Origin: an uncultured Lachnospiraceae bacterium
GTDB taxonomy: Bacteria > Bacillota > Clostridia > Lachnospirales > Lachnospiraceae
Direction: 5' to 3'
DNA: 64,000 bases
NCBI GenBank assembly: GCA_910576975.1
Contig: CAJTJY010000015.1
Coordinates: 28,337-92,336, forward strand
The notes below the pieces were generated by a model. That model saw only the letters and a list, made by a program, of their open reading frames with translations, was not told where the DNA came from and made no database searches. Every line of letters starts with the position of its first letter. Positions within the stretch are counted from its first letter, which is position 1. Shown one piece after another: positions 7,045-16,277 of this stretch. Both the position numbers and the translations under genes were made by a program.

Positions 7045-8567
7045 GCGTCTTTTTGAAAGAAAATAAAAAGATGTTTTTGCTAGCATTTGTGTTTTCTGTG
7101 TTTTGCTTTGGCTTTATGTTGACACACTATATGGTAAACATTGATGAAGAAACCTGGCTTTTAAATGATTCAGGCTCTATAACCTGGCTTCTTCAAAATC
7201 GTTACGGGATTTACATTTATGATTTGATGTTTACCAGGTTTGGACGCTTTACGCCGTTTTTTACAGATATAGTTGGGCTAGTGCTCTGGAATTTTTCAGG
7301 TGTGTTGTTTGGGTATGTCTTTTTTGATTTTGAAAAGAAAAATCATTGGTGGATTCGGCTGATGATGTTGTGCTACTATAATTCTCTTCCTCTATGCGTA
7401 GGGGAAGCGTTTGGATTTACGATGCAGATTATACCAGAAAGCATGGCGATGGTCTTTACGGCGGCAGCGTTTATCGGCACGGTAAAGCCATGGATGAAGA
7501 ATAAGAAATGTAATGCAGCGGCAGTTTTTGTATTATTGGTGGCTTCGTTTGGCGTTTACCAGGCTTTGATCTGCGTCTATGTTACGGCAGTGGCTGCCTG
7601 GTGCTTATGTCGTTTTCTGGAAGGGGCGCCGCTGCTGCAAGAGATGGTCGCCGGGGCTTGCTACAGCGTCGTTTCCATTGTCGCATACTTTCTAATTAAC
7701 TGGGGAATTGGAAAAATGGTTGGGACAGCTTCTTATTTGACGGGAAATTATCTGGGCTGGACAGATCAGAAAGGAATCCTGAATGCCTTATTTCTATCAT
7801 TTGCGAATGTGGCACGTGTTTCATTGGGGATTACAATTGACGACGTGCGTATTTATGGCGCTGTTCCTCTTCGGATATTGATGCTTCTGTTTATCGCAGT
7901 TGTTGTGATGCTATTTTTGAAAAAGAAAGGATTGGCGCAGAAAGCAGGCATTGCGTTATTTTCACTGGGACTTGTATGCGCTCCTTTTTCCTTGTATCTT
8001 GCACTAGGTACTTATAAAACCCCGGGAAGGATGATGATTGCATTATCCTTGGCTGGAATGATAGAAATTCTTATAATTTATGAGTCGTTTTCCAGAAGCT
8101 TGACAGAAAGAGCCATAGGGCTTATTTTTGCAGGGATTTTGGTTGCCAATGCCTCCAATATGAACCAGATATATTATCATAGCTATCTCGTATACCAGCA
8201 TGATAAGGCAACCGCAGACGCCATTATGTATGATATTGAAAGACAAGGGCATGATTACCACGCAAAAGCAGTGGTATTTATTGGAAGCAGAGAAATGGAT
8301 GACATCCCAATTTTAAAGTCTGGTTCTCTGGGCGGTTCCTTTTTTTCCTGGGACGGTGGAAATATTGGAAGAATGATTGATTTTTTTGAACTGGAAGGCT
8401 ATGTGCTGCATATGCCGCAGTTAGAACAGATTGAAAATGGATTGAGGCAGAGTGAGACAATGAAAACATGGCCGCAGGAAGGGAGTATCGTGGAAACGGA
8501 TGATTCCATCGTCGTGTATTTGTCAAAGCCAAGTGAAAAATGGCATGGCACGAATCTTGGAAGATAG
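7041..8567 (+). CDS. GtrII-like glucosyltransferase-domain membrane protein
   Basis: A 508-aa polytopic membrane protein whose start overlaps the deaminase stop by four bases (ATGA). It has about ten hydrophobic segments. Early on it carries the acidic pair HYMVNIDEETWL after the first helix, and a soluble C-terminal domain of about 120 residues follows the last helix. This matches the Glucos_trans_II (GtrII) family, which transfers sugars from a polyprenyl carrier to surface polymers. The acceptor cannot be told from sequence. It is the last gene before the ATP synthase promoter, and its link with the nucleotide genes is positional only. Confidence 0.75.
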   Translation: MSVFLKENKKMFLLAFVFSVFCFGFMLTHYMVNIDEETWLLNDSGSITWLLQNRYGIYIYDLMFTRFGRFTPFFTDIVGLVLWNFSGVLFGYVFFDFEKKNHWWIRLMMLCYYNSLPLCVGEAFGFTMQIIPESMAMVFTAAAFIGTVKPWMKNKKCNAAAVFVLLVASFGVYQALICVYVTAVAAWCLCRFLEGAPLLQEMVAGACYSVVSIVAYFLINWGIGKMVGTASYLTGNYLGWTDQKGILNALFLSFANVARVSLGITIDDVRIYGAVPLRILMLLFIAVVVMLFLKKKGLAQKAGIALFSLGLVCAPFSLYLALGTYKTPGRMMIALSLAGMIEILIIYESFSRSLTERAIGLIFAGILVANASNMNQIYYHSYLVYQHDKATADAIMYDIERQGHDYHAKAVVFIGSREMDDIPILKSGSLGGSFFSWDGGNIGRMIDFFELEGYVLHMPQLEQIENGLRQSETMKTWPQEGSIVETDDSIVVYLSKPSEKWHGTNLGR

Positions 8568-8639
8568 ACGGTTTATCGTGGAAGTGGGGAATTTATTGAG
8601 AAAATACAGTGAATTGTTGCAAAATATTTAAGGAATGAA

Positions 8640-8668
8640 TGGACATTTGTGTGAAAAATAGATATAAT
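8640..8668 (+). promoter_or_regulatory. promoter of the ATP synthase operon
   Basis: TGGACA (8640-8645) and TATAAT (8663-8668) with an exact 17-base spacer lie about 60 bases upstream of the first atp gene. It is the only good promoter found between the GtrII gene and atpI. Confidence 0.75.
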
Positions 8669-8729
8669 GTCTCCATATAGGGAATAGAATAACGATTCCC
8701 AAAGTAATATTTATTGGGAGGTGTCTTGC

Positions 8730-8987
8730 GTGAAATATGACAAAAGCGTATACCGCTCACTGGCTTTGATTACGCAATTTGGAATTAACATGCTGGTGCC
8801 TATTTTTTTATGCACAATTGCAGGCGTTTTTTTAGGTAAAAAGTTTTCTATGGATTGGATCGTGATCCCATTATTTCTGATTGGCGCGCTTGCAGGCTTC
8901 CGCAATATTTTTATGATGGCAAAGCGGGTTTATGACAGCCAGCCGTCTTCCAAGCGTTCTGCCAAATTCGGCGGAAAAGACGTCTGA
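8730..8987 (+). CDS. atpZ: AtpZ/AtpI-family small membrane protein
   Basis: An 85-aa protein with two transmembrane helices (LVPIFLCTIAGVFLGKKF and IVIPLFLIGALAGFRNIFMM), the pattern of AtpZ/AtpI proteins that accompany F-type ATP synthases in Firmicutes. The GTG at 8730 is preferred to the GTG at 8721 because the GGGAGG ribosome site (8716-8721) is then eight bases away. First gene of the atp operon. Confidence 0.85.
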   Translation: MKYDKSVYRSLALITQFGINMLVPIFLCTIAGVFLGKKFSMDWIVIPLFLIGALAGFRNIFMMAKRVYDSQPSSKRSAKFGGKDV

Positions 8988-9016
8988 TTATAGTTTTATA
9001 AAAGGGGGCAAAGACC

Positions 9017-9442
9017 ATGCTCAGAAGGATTAATCCAGTATTGCCGGAATTGCTGGCTGGAATCGGGCTTTATGGGCTTGTTGTGCAGTTTGCAGGCATG
9101 TGGTTTGCGGCGGATCAGCTGCAATATGCGCTGGGATTGTGGATTGGCATTATTTTGGCAATGGGTATGGCTGTCAATATGGCGGTAGTGATCCTGGACA
9201 CGGTGGATGCCATGGCCGTTAAGGGGACGGCTGTGCGGGCAGGTTTGTGGTCGGTGCTGCGTTATGTGGTTGTGGCCGGCGTTGTTGCGTGCGCCTGGTA
9301 TTTTGAGGTGGGTAATCCGCTGGCAATGTTTTTGGGAGTAATGGGGCTGAAAGTATCTGCTTACCTACAGCCCTTTCTTCATAAACTTATTCTGCAGATT
9401 CAGAAAAAATCTGCAAAAAGAGGTGATGGGCCTGCCAATTGA
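9017..9442 (+). CDS. atpI: ATP synthase subunit I
   Basis: A 141-aa protein with four hydrophobic helices and a basic C-terminus (QIQKKSAKRG), as in ATP synthase I-subunit proteins thought to help assemble the c-ring. A GGGGGC ribosome site precedes the ATG at 9017. It sits between atpZ and atpB, the usual clostridial order. Confidence 0.8.
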   Translation: MLRRINPVLPELLAGIGLYGLVVQFAGMWFAADQLQYALGLWIGIILAMGMAVNMAVVILDTVDAMAVKGTAVRAGLWSVLRYVVVAGVVACAWYFEVGNPLAMFLGVMGLKVSAYLQPFLHKLILQIQKKSAKRGDGPAN

Positions 9443-9505
9443 GTTTGGAAAATCATCTGCAGTTTGGATGAGGCAAAAACAAATTACATTGAAGGAGGTG
9501 AGAGA

Positions 9506-10240
9506 GTGCAGGGTACGATTTTACTGTCTTCCGGTTCAGATATTGACATTATGGTACATGGGCTTTTTTCCTATGAATTGTTTGGGCATACGTTCTGGAT
9601 TACGACCACTCATGTTTGTCTGCTGATTGTGATGCTTGTATTGATAGGTTTTTCTATTGCGGCGAATCATGCCATGAAACATGCGTCAGAAGTCCCCGGC
9701 GGTTTTCAGAACGTGGTGGAGCTGATTGTGGAAATGCTGGATAAGATGGTTCACGGAGTCATGGGCAAAAGCGGCGATAAATTCGTCAATTATATTGGAA
9801 CGATCTTCATTTTTATTTTGATTTCCAATCTTTCCGGACTGTTTGGCCTGCGTCCGCCGACAGCGGATTACGGCGTGACGCTTCCGCTGGCATTGCTGAG
9901 CTTTATCTTGATTCATTTTAATCAGTTTAAATATCAGACGCCCAAAGAAATCTGGACGGATATGTGTTCCCCATTGCCGCCATGGCTGCCTATTTGGTTC
10001 CCTATCAATGTGATCAGTGAAATCGCAGTGCCGATTTCCCTGTCATTGCGTCTTTTCGCTAACATTTTGTCAGGTACGATTATCATGGCGCTAATCTATT
10101 CATTGCTGTCAAAGATTGCGTATTTCTGGCCAGGGGCATTACATGCATATTTCGATATTTTTTCCGGCTGCATTCAGACCTATGTGTTCTGTATGCTGAC
10201 AATGACGTATATCAGCAATGCCATTGGCGAGGAGGAATAA
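9506..10240 (+). CDS. atpB: F1Fo ATP synthase subunit a
   Basis: A 244-aa integral membrane stator subunit that forms the ion half-channels against the c-ring. The essential arginine is visible in PISLSLRLFANILSGTII. The N-terminus is VQGTILLSSGSDIDIMVHG. The start is a GTG at 9506, seven bases after AAGGAGG (9492-9498); the upstream ATG (9464) lacks a site and overlaps the ribosome site of the real start. The rest is typical (SNLSGLFGLRPPTADYGVTL). Confidence 0.93.
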   Translation: MQGTILLSSGSDIDIMVHGLFSYELFGHTFWITTTHVCLLIVMLVLIGFSIAANHAMKHASEVPGGFQNVVELIVEMLDKMVHGVMGKSGDKFVNYIGTIFIFILISNLSGLFGLRPPTADYGVTLPLALLSFILIHFNQFKYQTPKEIWTDMCSPLPPWLPIWFPINVISEIAVPISLSLRLFANILSGTIIMALIYSLLSKIAYFWPGALHAYFDIFSGCIQTYVFCMLTMTYISNAIGEEE

Positions 10241-10296
10241 GGAACCATTGATTCATTTAAAAATATTATTTATGAAAATGCAAGGAGGAAATTTCT

Positions 10297-10554
10297 ATGG
10301 ATAACATTACAGGAGCAGAATTAATCAGAGCTTGTTCAGCAATTGGCGCAGGTCTTGCGGTTATCGCAGGTATTGGACCTGGTATTGGACAGGGTATTGC
10401 GGCAGGACATGCGGCAGCGGCAGTGGGAAGAAACCCAGGTGCGAAATCTGACATTACTTCTACCATGCTTTTGGGGCAGGCAGTTGCAGAGACCACGGGT
10501 CTGTATGGTTTGCTGGTAGCAATCCTTTTAATGTTTGTACAGCCATTGAAATAA
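10297..10554 (+). CDS. atpE: F1Fo ATP synthase subunit c, Na+-type signature
   Basis: An 85-aa hairpin proteolipid. Residues Q32 (PGIGQG), V63, E65, T66, T67 and Y70 (QAVAETTGLY) fall at the same positions as the Na+ ligands of the Ilyobacter-type c-ring (Q32, V63, E65, S66, T67, Y70), with threonine for serine at 66. H+-type rings usually lack the glutamine and the hydroxyl pair. So a Na+-driven synthase is inferred. AAGGAGG precedes the ATG. Confidence 0.95.
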   Translation: MDNITGAELIRACSAIGAGLAVIAGIGPGIGQGIAAGHAAAAVGRNPGAKSDITSTMLLGQAVAETTGLYGLLVAILLMFVQPLK

Positions 10555-10600
10555 GGCGCAGGACTAAAAAATAAGGAGCTTAATGAAAGGAGGTCCAGCC

Positions 10601-11116
10601 TTGGAACAGTTATTTGGCTTAAACCCTCAGTTGCTGCATGATACCATACTTTCTGTGCTTGCCATCCTCTTTTTGTTTGCGCTGATGTCTTACTTCCTGT
10701 TTGATCCGGCAAAGAAGATGTTGAAGGATAGGCAGGAGCGTATCAAAAATGACATTGCCTTTGCCCGCAAGGATAGGGAGGAAGCCACTGCCATTAAGGA
10801 AGAGTATGATCAGAAGCTTAAGGGTATTGAGAAGGAAGCCGAGGAAATATTAAGTGAGGCCCGCCAGAAAGCTTTGAAAAATGAAGCGAGAATTGTGGAC
10901 GAGGCGAAGGAAGAGGCGGCAAGAATCATCAAGCGTGCCAACGAAGAAGCGTTGTTGGAGAAAAAACGCGTCATGGACGAGGCAAAACAGGAAATGATTG
11001 CTATTGCCTCTATGATGGCAGGCAAAGTAGTTGCAGCCTCTATCAATACGTCCGTTCAGGATAAATTGGTGGAAGAGACATTAAAGGAAATAGGTGAGAG
11101 TACATGGCGAAGCTAG
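10601..11116 (+). CDS. atpF: F1Fo ATP synthase subunit b
   Basis: The peripheral-stalk subunit: one N-terminal membrane helix (ILSVLAILFLFALMSYFLF), then a long charged coiled coil (KKMLKDRQERIKNDIAFARK onwards). The TTG at 10601 has AAAGGAGG seven bases upstream and gives the family-like start LEQLFGLNPQLL. An ATG at 10583 with AAGGAG only four bases upstream is the alternative, adding MKGGPA. The 3' end overlaps atpH by 13 bases. Confidence 0.92.
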   Translation: MEQLFGLNPQLLHDTILSVLAILFLFALMSYFLFDPAKKMLKDRQERIKNDIAFARKDREEATAIKEEYDQKLKGIEKEAEEILSEARQKALKNEARIVDEAKEEAARIIKRANEEALLEKKRVMDEAKQEMIAIASMMAGKVVAASINTSVQDKLVEETLKEIGESTWRS

Positions 11117-11670
11117 TATCCAAAACATATGGGGATGCACTGTTTGAGCTTGCTGTGGAATCTGGTCAGATGGATGAAATGCTAGAAGAAGCCAGGGGGA
11201 TCCAAAAGATCCTTCAAGAGGACGACGAGCTTTCCAAACTGATGAATCACCCCAAAATCGTAAAAGAGGAAAAAATAAAGATCTTGGAACAGATTTTCAA
11301 AGGCAGGGTTGCGGATCAAATTACAGGACTCATGCGCATGCTTGTTTCCAAGGGTCATTATGGTGAAATGGAATCTGTGTTTGCATATTTCATTGACCAG
11401 GTAAAGGAATATAAAAATATTGGCACTGCTTATGTGACTGCGCCTATGCCGCTTTCGGACAGTCAGAAGAAGCAGGTCAAGAAGAAATTACTGGAAACCA
11501 CAAAATATGTGGAGTTTGAGATGCACTATGACGTGGATCAAAGCTTAATCGGCGGCATGGTAATTCGAATCGGCGACAGGGTCATAGACAGCAGCGTCAA
11601 AAGCAGGCTGCAGACATTGACGCGGGAATTATCGAAAATACAGTTGAAAGTAGGTGAATGCGCTCCATGA
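11104..11670 (+). CDS. atpH: F1Fo ATP synthase subunit delta
   Basis: A 188-aa OSCP/delta stalk protein connecting F1 to the b subunits. N-terminal helical domain (KTYGDALFELAVESGQ) and the C-terminal signature YDVDQSLIGGMVIRIGDRVIDSSVKSRL are typical. It overlaps atpF at its start and atpA at its end (ATGA), indicating tight translational coupling. Confidence 0.95.
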   Translation: MAKLVSKTYGDALFELAVESGQMDEMLEEARGIQKILQEDDELSKLMNHPKIVKEEKIKILEQIFKGRVADQITGLMRMLVSKGHYGEMESVFAYFIDQVKEYKNIGTAYVTAPMPLSDSQKKQVKKKLLETTKYVEFEMHYDVDQSLIGGMVIRIGDRVIDSSVKSRLQTLTRELSKIQLKVGECAP

Positions 11671-13172
11671 ATTTAAAACCAGAGGAAATAAGTTCCGTCA
11701 TCAAAGAACAGGTGAAGCGGTATGCTGCGCAGCTTGAGGTGTCCGACGTTGGGACTGTGATCCAGGTGGCAGACGGCATTGCCCGTATTCATGGCCTGGA
11801 AAATGCCATGCAGGGCGAATTGCTGGAATTTCCCGGTGAGGTCTATGGAATGGTGTTGAACCTGGAGGAAGATAATGTTGGTGCCGTATTGTTGGGAGAC
11901 CAGAAAAATATCAACGAAGGTGACACTGTTAAGACCACGGGAAGAGTGGTAGAGGTCCCGGTTGGAGATGCCATGACTGGACGAGTTGTCAATGCGTTGG
12001 GACAGCCAATTGACGGAAAAGGACCAATTGCCACTAAGAAATTCCGGCAGATCGAGCGGGTTGCTTCCGGGGTTATCTCCAGAAAATCCGTAGATACGCC
12101 GTTGCAGACCGGTATCAAGGCGATAGACTCCATGGTGCCTATTGGAAGGGGACAGCGTGAGCTGATTATCGGTGACCGTCAGACAGGTAAGACAGCGATT
12201 GCCATTGATACGATTATAAATCAGAAAGGGCAGGGCGTGAAATGTATCTATGTCGCCATTGGGCAGAAAGCGTCCACCATAGCCACTATCGTTAAGACAT
12301 TAGAGGAATTTGGCGCTATGGACTACACTACGGTGGTTGCGTCCACGGCAAGCGAGCTGGCTCCTTTGCAGTATATTGCGCCGTACGCAGGCTGTGCAAT
12401 CGGTGAAGAATGGATGGAAAAGGGAGAGGACGTGCTGGTGGTGTATGACGACCTCAGCAAGCACGCTACGGCATATCGAACGCTTTCCTTGCTGCTCCGC
12501 CGTCCGCCAGGACGTGAGGCTTATCCGGGCGATGTGTTCTATCTGCATTCCAGGCTGCTGGAACGTGCGGCAAGATTATCAGATAAATTGGGCGGCGGTT
12601 CTCTGACGGCGCTTCCGATTATTGAAACCCAGGCAGGAGACGTTTCCGCTTATATCCCTACGAACGTGATTTCCATTACTGATGGGCAGATTTATCTGGA
12701 AACAGAAATGTTTAACGCAGGATTTCGTCCAGCGATCAATGCAGGTCTGTCAGTGTCCCGTGTGGGGGGCTCGGCGCAGATCAAGGCAATGAAAAAGATC
12801 GCGGCTCCGATCCGTGTGGAATTGGCGCAGTATCGTGAGCTTGCGGCGTTCGCGCAATTTGGTTCTGAGCTCGATGCTGATACCACGGAAAAGCTGGCGC
12901 AGGGCGAACGGATCCGTGAAATGTTGAAACAACCTCAATATAAGCCCATGCCTGTGGAATATCAGGTTATGATTATTTATGCGGCGACGAAGAAATATCT
13001 TCTGGATGTCCCAGTTGCAGACATTCTGCGGTTTGAACAGGAGTTGTTTGAATTTGTTGATACGAAATATCCAGAGATTCCAGAGTCTATCCGCAGTCAG
13101 AAAGAAATTAAAGAGGATACAGAGCAGAAGCTGATCAAAGCCATTGAGGAATGCAAGGCACAGTTTAAGTAG
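11667..13172 (+). CDS. atpA: F1Fo ATP synthase subunit alpha
   Basis: A 501-aa non-catalytic nucleotide-binding subunit. Walker A is GDRQTGKTAIAIDTI; the alpha/beta signature PAINAGLSVSRVGGSAQ is present. ATG 11667 gives the usual MNLKPEEISS start and has AGGTGA nine bases upstream. The in-frame ATG at 11658 is one base from that site, too close. Confidence 0.97.
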   Translation: MNLKPEEISSVIKEQVKRYAAQLEVSDVGTVIQVADGIARIHGLENAMQGELLEFPGEVYGMVLNLEEDNVGAVLLGDQKNINEGDTVKTTGRVVEVPVGDAMTGRVVNALGQPIDGKGPIATKKFRQIERVASGVISRKSVDTPLQTGIKAIDSMVPIGRGQRELIIGDRQTGKTAIAIDTIINQKGQGVKCIYVAIGQKASTIATIVKTLEEFGAMDYTTVVASTASELAPLQYIAPYAGCAIGEEWMEKGEDVLVVYDDLSKHATAYRTLSLLLRRPPGREAYPGDVFYLHSRLLERAARLSDKLGGGSLTALPIIETQAGDVSAYIPTNVISITDGQIYLETEMFNAGFRPAINAGLSVSRVGGSAQIKAMKKIAAPIRVELAQYRELAAFAQFGSELDADTTEKLAQGERIREMLKQPQYKPMPVEYQVMIIYAATKKYLLDVPVADILRFEQELFEFVDTKYPEIPESIRSQKEIKEDTEQKLIKAIEECKAQFK

Positions 13173-13190
13173 AACAGGTGGTGAATCATT

Positions 13191-14048
13191 ATGGCGTCCA
13201 TGAGGGACATTAAACGAAGAAAAGGCAGCATACAGAGTACGCAGCAAATCACAAAAGCCATGAAGCTTGTTTCTACTGTTAAATTGCAGAAAGCCAGAAA
13301 CCGCGCGGAGCAGTCGAATCCATATTTTAACCATATGTACCAGACGGTAACCTCGATGTTAGCAAGGAGCGGCAGCTTGAATCATCCCTATTTAAAGGCG
13401 GGCAATTCCCAGAAAAAAGCTGTGATCACCATTGCCTCTAACCGGGGACTTGCCGGCGGCTACAATGCCAATGTGGTAAAGCTTTTAACAGGGAGCGGAA
13501 TTGCGAAAGAAGATGTGCAAGTGTATATGATTGGACGCAAGGCAAAGGAACTTCTGGTGCGGAAAGGCTATGAGATCAAAGCGGATTATTCTGATGTGAT
13601 TGAAGGGCCAACCTATGAGGATGCTTCCCTGATCTGCAAAGAGGTTTTGGATGCATTTAGCAAGGGTGAAATTGGAGAAATCTATCTCGCTTATACCCAT
13701 TTCAAGAATACGGTGAGCCATGAGCCTGTGCTGATGAAGCTGCTTCCGGTAGAGTTTGACGAGGCAGAGCTGCAAGAGGCGGATAGCAATGTGCTGATGA
13801 ATTACGAGCCGAATGAGGAAGAGGCTTTGGACTTGATCATCCCCAAATATCTCACCAGCCTGTTTTATGGCGCATTGGTGGAAGCGGTGGCAAGTGAGAA
13901 CGGAGCCAGGATGCAGGCGATGGATTCTGCCACAAGCAATGCGGACGAGATGATTAGTGATTTAACATTGAAATATAACAGGGCGCGCCAGGGCTCTATT
14001 ACACAGGAGCTTACAGAGATTATTGCTGGCGCGGAAGCCATTTCGTAG
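13191..14048 (+). CDS. atpG: F1Fo ATP synthase subunit gamma
   Basis: A 285-aa central-shaft subunit. The N-terminal helix MRDIKRRKGSIQSTQQITKA and the C-terminal helix MDSATSNADEMISDLTLKYN form the coiled coil that turns within alpha3beta3. ITIASNRGLAGGYNANV is the family's mid-protein motif. A structured leader separates it from atpD, so the two are not translationally coupled as the earlier genes are. Confidence 0.96.
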   Translation: MASMRDIKRRKGSIQSTQQITKAMKLVSTVKLQKARNRAEQSNPYFNHMYQTVTSMLARSGSLNHPYLKAGNSQKKAVITIASNRGLAGGYNANVVKLLTGSGIAKEDVQVYMIGRKAKELLVRKGYEIKADYSDVIEGPTYEDASLICKEVLDAFSKGEIGEIYLAYTHFKNTVSHEPVLMKLLPVEFDEAELQEADSNVLMNYEPNEEEALDLIIPKYLTSLFYGALVEAVASENGARMQAMDSATSNADEMISDLTLKYNRARQGSITQELTEIIAGAEAIS

Positions 14049-14103
14049 AAGCAAATCGTTTTTCTATGAGATGAGCGTTATCGCAAGAATAAGGAGTGAA
14101 AGG

Positions 14104-14174
14104 GTGAAAGAATTTGCAGATTCTTTCACTGGCTACCTATTTGTGCTGAAAATACGCACAGAATGGAGGAAATT
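14104..14174 (+). ncRNA. two-hairpin leader motif copy A, inside the atp operon before atpD
   Basis: GTGAAAGAAT (14104-14113) pairs perfectly with ATTCTTTCAC (14120-14129). After a CTACCT linker, TGTGC (14142-14146) pairs with GCACA (14156-14160), followed by GAATGGAGGAAATT, the atpD ribosome site. The putP leader has the same order with compensating stem changes. A degenerate earlier unit (GCG-TTAT-CGC then AAGAATAAGGAG, about 14074-14096) may precede it, making a tandem pair. Function is unknown; translational control of atpD is inferred from position. Confidence 0.55.
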
Positions 14175-14180
14175 GAAATT

Positions 14181-15572
14181 ATGGCAGAAAAGAATATAGG
14201 TAAAATCACTCAGATTATCGGCGCCGTTTTGGATATTAAGTTTTCCGAAGGCAGCCTGCCGGAAATCAATGAAGCCATCAATATTCCGCTGAAAGGCAGA
14301 AACAAGCTGGTGGTGGAGGTTTCCCAGCATCTGGGTGATGATACGGTAAGATGTATTGCCATGGGTTCTACAGATGGATTGGTTCGTGGAATGGATGCGG
14401 AAGCGACAGGAGCTGCGATCATGATTCCGGTTGGAGAAGGGACGCTGGGACGTATGTTCAATGTCCTTGGAGAGCCGATTGACGAGCTTCCTCCGCCCAA
14501 AAAAGCGGAACGGATGCCGATCCACAGAAAAGCGCCCACTTTTGAAGAACAGGCGACTTCCACAGAGATGTTGGAGACCGGGATCAAGGTGGTGGATCTT
14601 CTGTGTCCCTATCAGAAAGGCGGAAAGATCGGTCTGTTTGGCGGCGCCGGCGTAGGCAAGACGGTGCTGATTCAGGAGCTGATTCATAACATTGCCACAG
14701 AGCATTCTGGATATTCTGTATTTACCGGAGTGGGAGAGCGTACCCGTGAAGGCAACGACCTTTACTATGAAATGAAAGAATCCGGGGTTATTGATAAGAC
14801 CTGCATGGTGTTTGGACAGATGAATGAGCCTCCGGGAGCCCGTATGCGCGTAGGTCTGACAGGGCTTACCATGGCGGAATATTTCCGTGACAAAGGTGGA
14901 AAGGACGTGCTATTGTTCATTGACAATATTTTCCGTTTCACCCAGGCAGGTTCTGAGGTATCCGCGCTGTTGGGACGTATGCCTTCCGCAGTGGGATATC
15001 AGCCAACGCTGCAGACGGAGATGGGAGCTCTTCAGGAGCGCATTACTTCGACTAAGAGCGGTTCTATCACCTCTGTGCAGGCGGTGTACGTTCCGGCGGA
15101 CGACTTGACGGATCCTGCTCCAGCGACGACGTTTGCGCATTTGGATGCCACGACGACGTTGTCACGTTCCATTGCAGAGCTTGGCATTTATCCGGCCGTA
15201 GATCCGTTGGATTCTACCTCCCGTATACTGGATCCCCGTGTAGTGGGGCAGGAACATTTTGAGGTTGCCCGTGGCGTACAGGAGATTTTACAAAGATACA
15301 AGGAACTGCAGGACATTATTGCCATTCTTGGCATGGATGAATTGTCTGAGGATGACAAATTGATCGTAAACCGTGCAAGAAAGGTACAGAGATTCTTGTC
15401 TCAGCCTTTCTTTGTGGCAACTCAGTTTACGGGATTGGATGGAAAATATGTGCCGATCACAGAGACGCTCCGGGGATTTAAAGAGATTCTCGAAGGCAGG
15501 CATGATGATGTTCCAGAAAGTTATTTCCTGAACGCAGGATCCATTGATGATGTTCGAGCCCGCATGAAATAG
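14181..15572 (+). CDS. atpD: F1Fo ATP synthase subunit beta
   Basis: A 463-aa catalytic subunit making ATP from ADP and phosphate. Walker A is GGAGVGKTVLIQELIHN, with the catalytic GERTREGNDLY glutamate and the signature PAVDPLDSTSR. Start MAEKNIGKITQIIG at 14181 is the family start, with GGAGG 11 bases upstream; the in-frame ATG at 14163 overlaps that site. It alone in the operon carries the structured leader. Confidence 0.97.
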   Translation: MAEKNIGKITQIIGAVLDIKFSEGSLPEINEAINIPLKGRNKLVVEVSQHLGDDTVRCIAMGSTDGLVRGMDAEATGAAIMIPVGEGTLGRMFNVLGEPIDELPPPKKAERMPIHRKAPTFEEQATSTEMLETGIKVVDLLCPYQKGGKIGLFGGAGVGKTVLIQELIHNIATEHSGYSVFTGVGERTREGNDLYYEMKESGVIDKTCMVFGQMNEPPGARMRVGLTGLTMAEYFRDKGGKDVLLFIDNIFRFTQAGSEVSALLGRMPSAVGYQPTLQTEMGALQERITSTKSGSITSVQAVYVPADDLTDPAPATTFAHLDATTTLSRSIAELGIYPAVDPLDSTSRILDPRVVGQEHFEVARGVQEILQRYKELQDIIAILGMDELSEDDKLIVNRARKVQRFLSQPFFVATQFTGLDGKYVPITETLRGFKEILEGRHDDVPESYFLNAGSIDDVRARMK

Positions 15573-15583
15573 GGGGTGAGCAC

Positions 15584-15982
15584 ATGGCAGAAAATTTTCA
15601 ATTGCAGATCATTACGCCGGACCGGATCTTTTATGAGGGGGAGGCGTCCATGGTGGAATTTACCTCTGTGGATGGTGAAATGGGCGTTTACAAGCATCAT
15701 ATTCCCCTGACTACCGTGCTGGCGCCTGGTGTTGTGACGATCACAGAGGATAACGGTAAAAAAGAGGCTGCAGTGCATGCTGGATTTGTGCAGATTCTTG
15801 GCGAAAAGGTTACTTTTCTTGCAGAGGTAGCTGAGTGGCCGGATGAGATTGACGTGACCCGCGCCCAGGAGGCGAAAGCCCGGGCAGAAGAGCGATTGCG
15901 CAACCACAGCGCCGAGGTCGACGTGGCAAGGGCGGAGATGGCTTTGCGCAGGGCGTTGGTTCGTCTCGATGTGAAACAGTAG
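15584..15982 (+). CDS. atpC: F1Fo ATP synthase subunit epsilon
   Basis: A 132-aa protein with the N-terminal beta-sandwich (FQLQIITPDRIFYEGEA, DGEMGVYKHHIPLTTVL) and a C-terminal helical pair (RAQEAKARAEERLRN) that can inhibit ATP hydrolysis. A GGGGGTGA ribosome site precedes the ATG. Last gene of the atp operon. Confidence 0.94.
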   Translation: MAENFQLQIITPDRIFYEGEASMVEFTSVDGEMGVYKHHIPLTTVLAPGVVTITEDNGKKEAAVHAGFVQILGEKVTFLAEVAEWPDEIDVTRAQEAKARAEERLRNHSAEVDVARAEMALRRALVRLDVKQ

Positions 15983-16024
15983 GCAATTTGAGTTCCAGGC
16001 AGAAAATTTTATAATGAGGTGGGG

Positions 16025-16115
16025 CTGCCGCATAGAGAAAAGGAAAACAGGAGATCGGATGTTCTGCTTTTGCAGATTCCAGAATCGTATTCCTTTGCCT
16101 CTGTGCGGCAGTTTT
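16025..16115 (+). terminator. long hairpin, probable atp operon terminator
   Basis: CTGCCGCATAGAG (16025-16037) pairs with CTCTGTGCGGCAG (16099-16111) with one wobble, enclosing a second AAGGAA/TTCCTT stem, then GTTTTGC. The T-run is short, so termination is likely but not certain. Confidence 0.5.
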
Positions 16116-16277
16116 GCTAAATTGGGAATAAAGCGGGATATTGTGCCAAGGCTTCTTTTTATTTTTGTGCTGATTTGCATTTGTATGAAAGAGTGTCAAT
16201 TTTCAGGACAAAGATAAGCGAAAATGTACGATATATATTATGAGGGAAAGAGATATTTGGACGGGATTCTTTTCATA

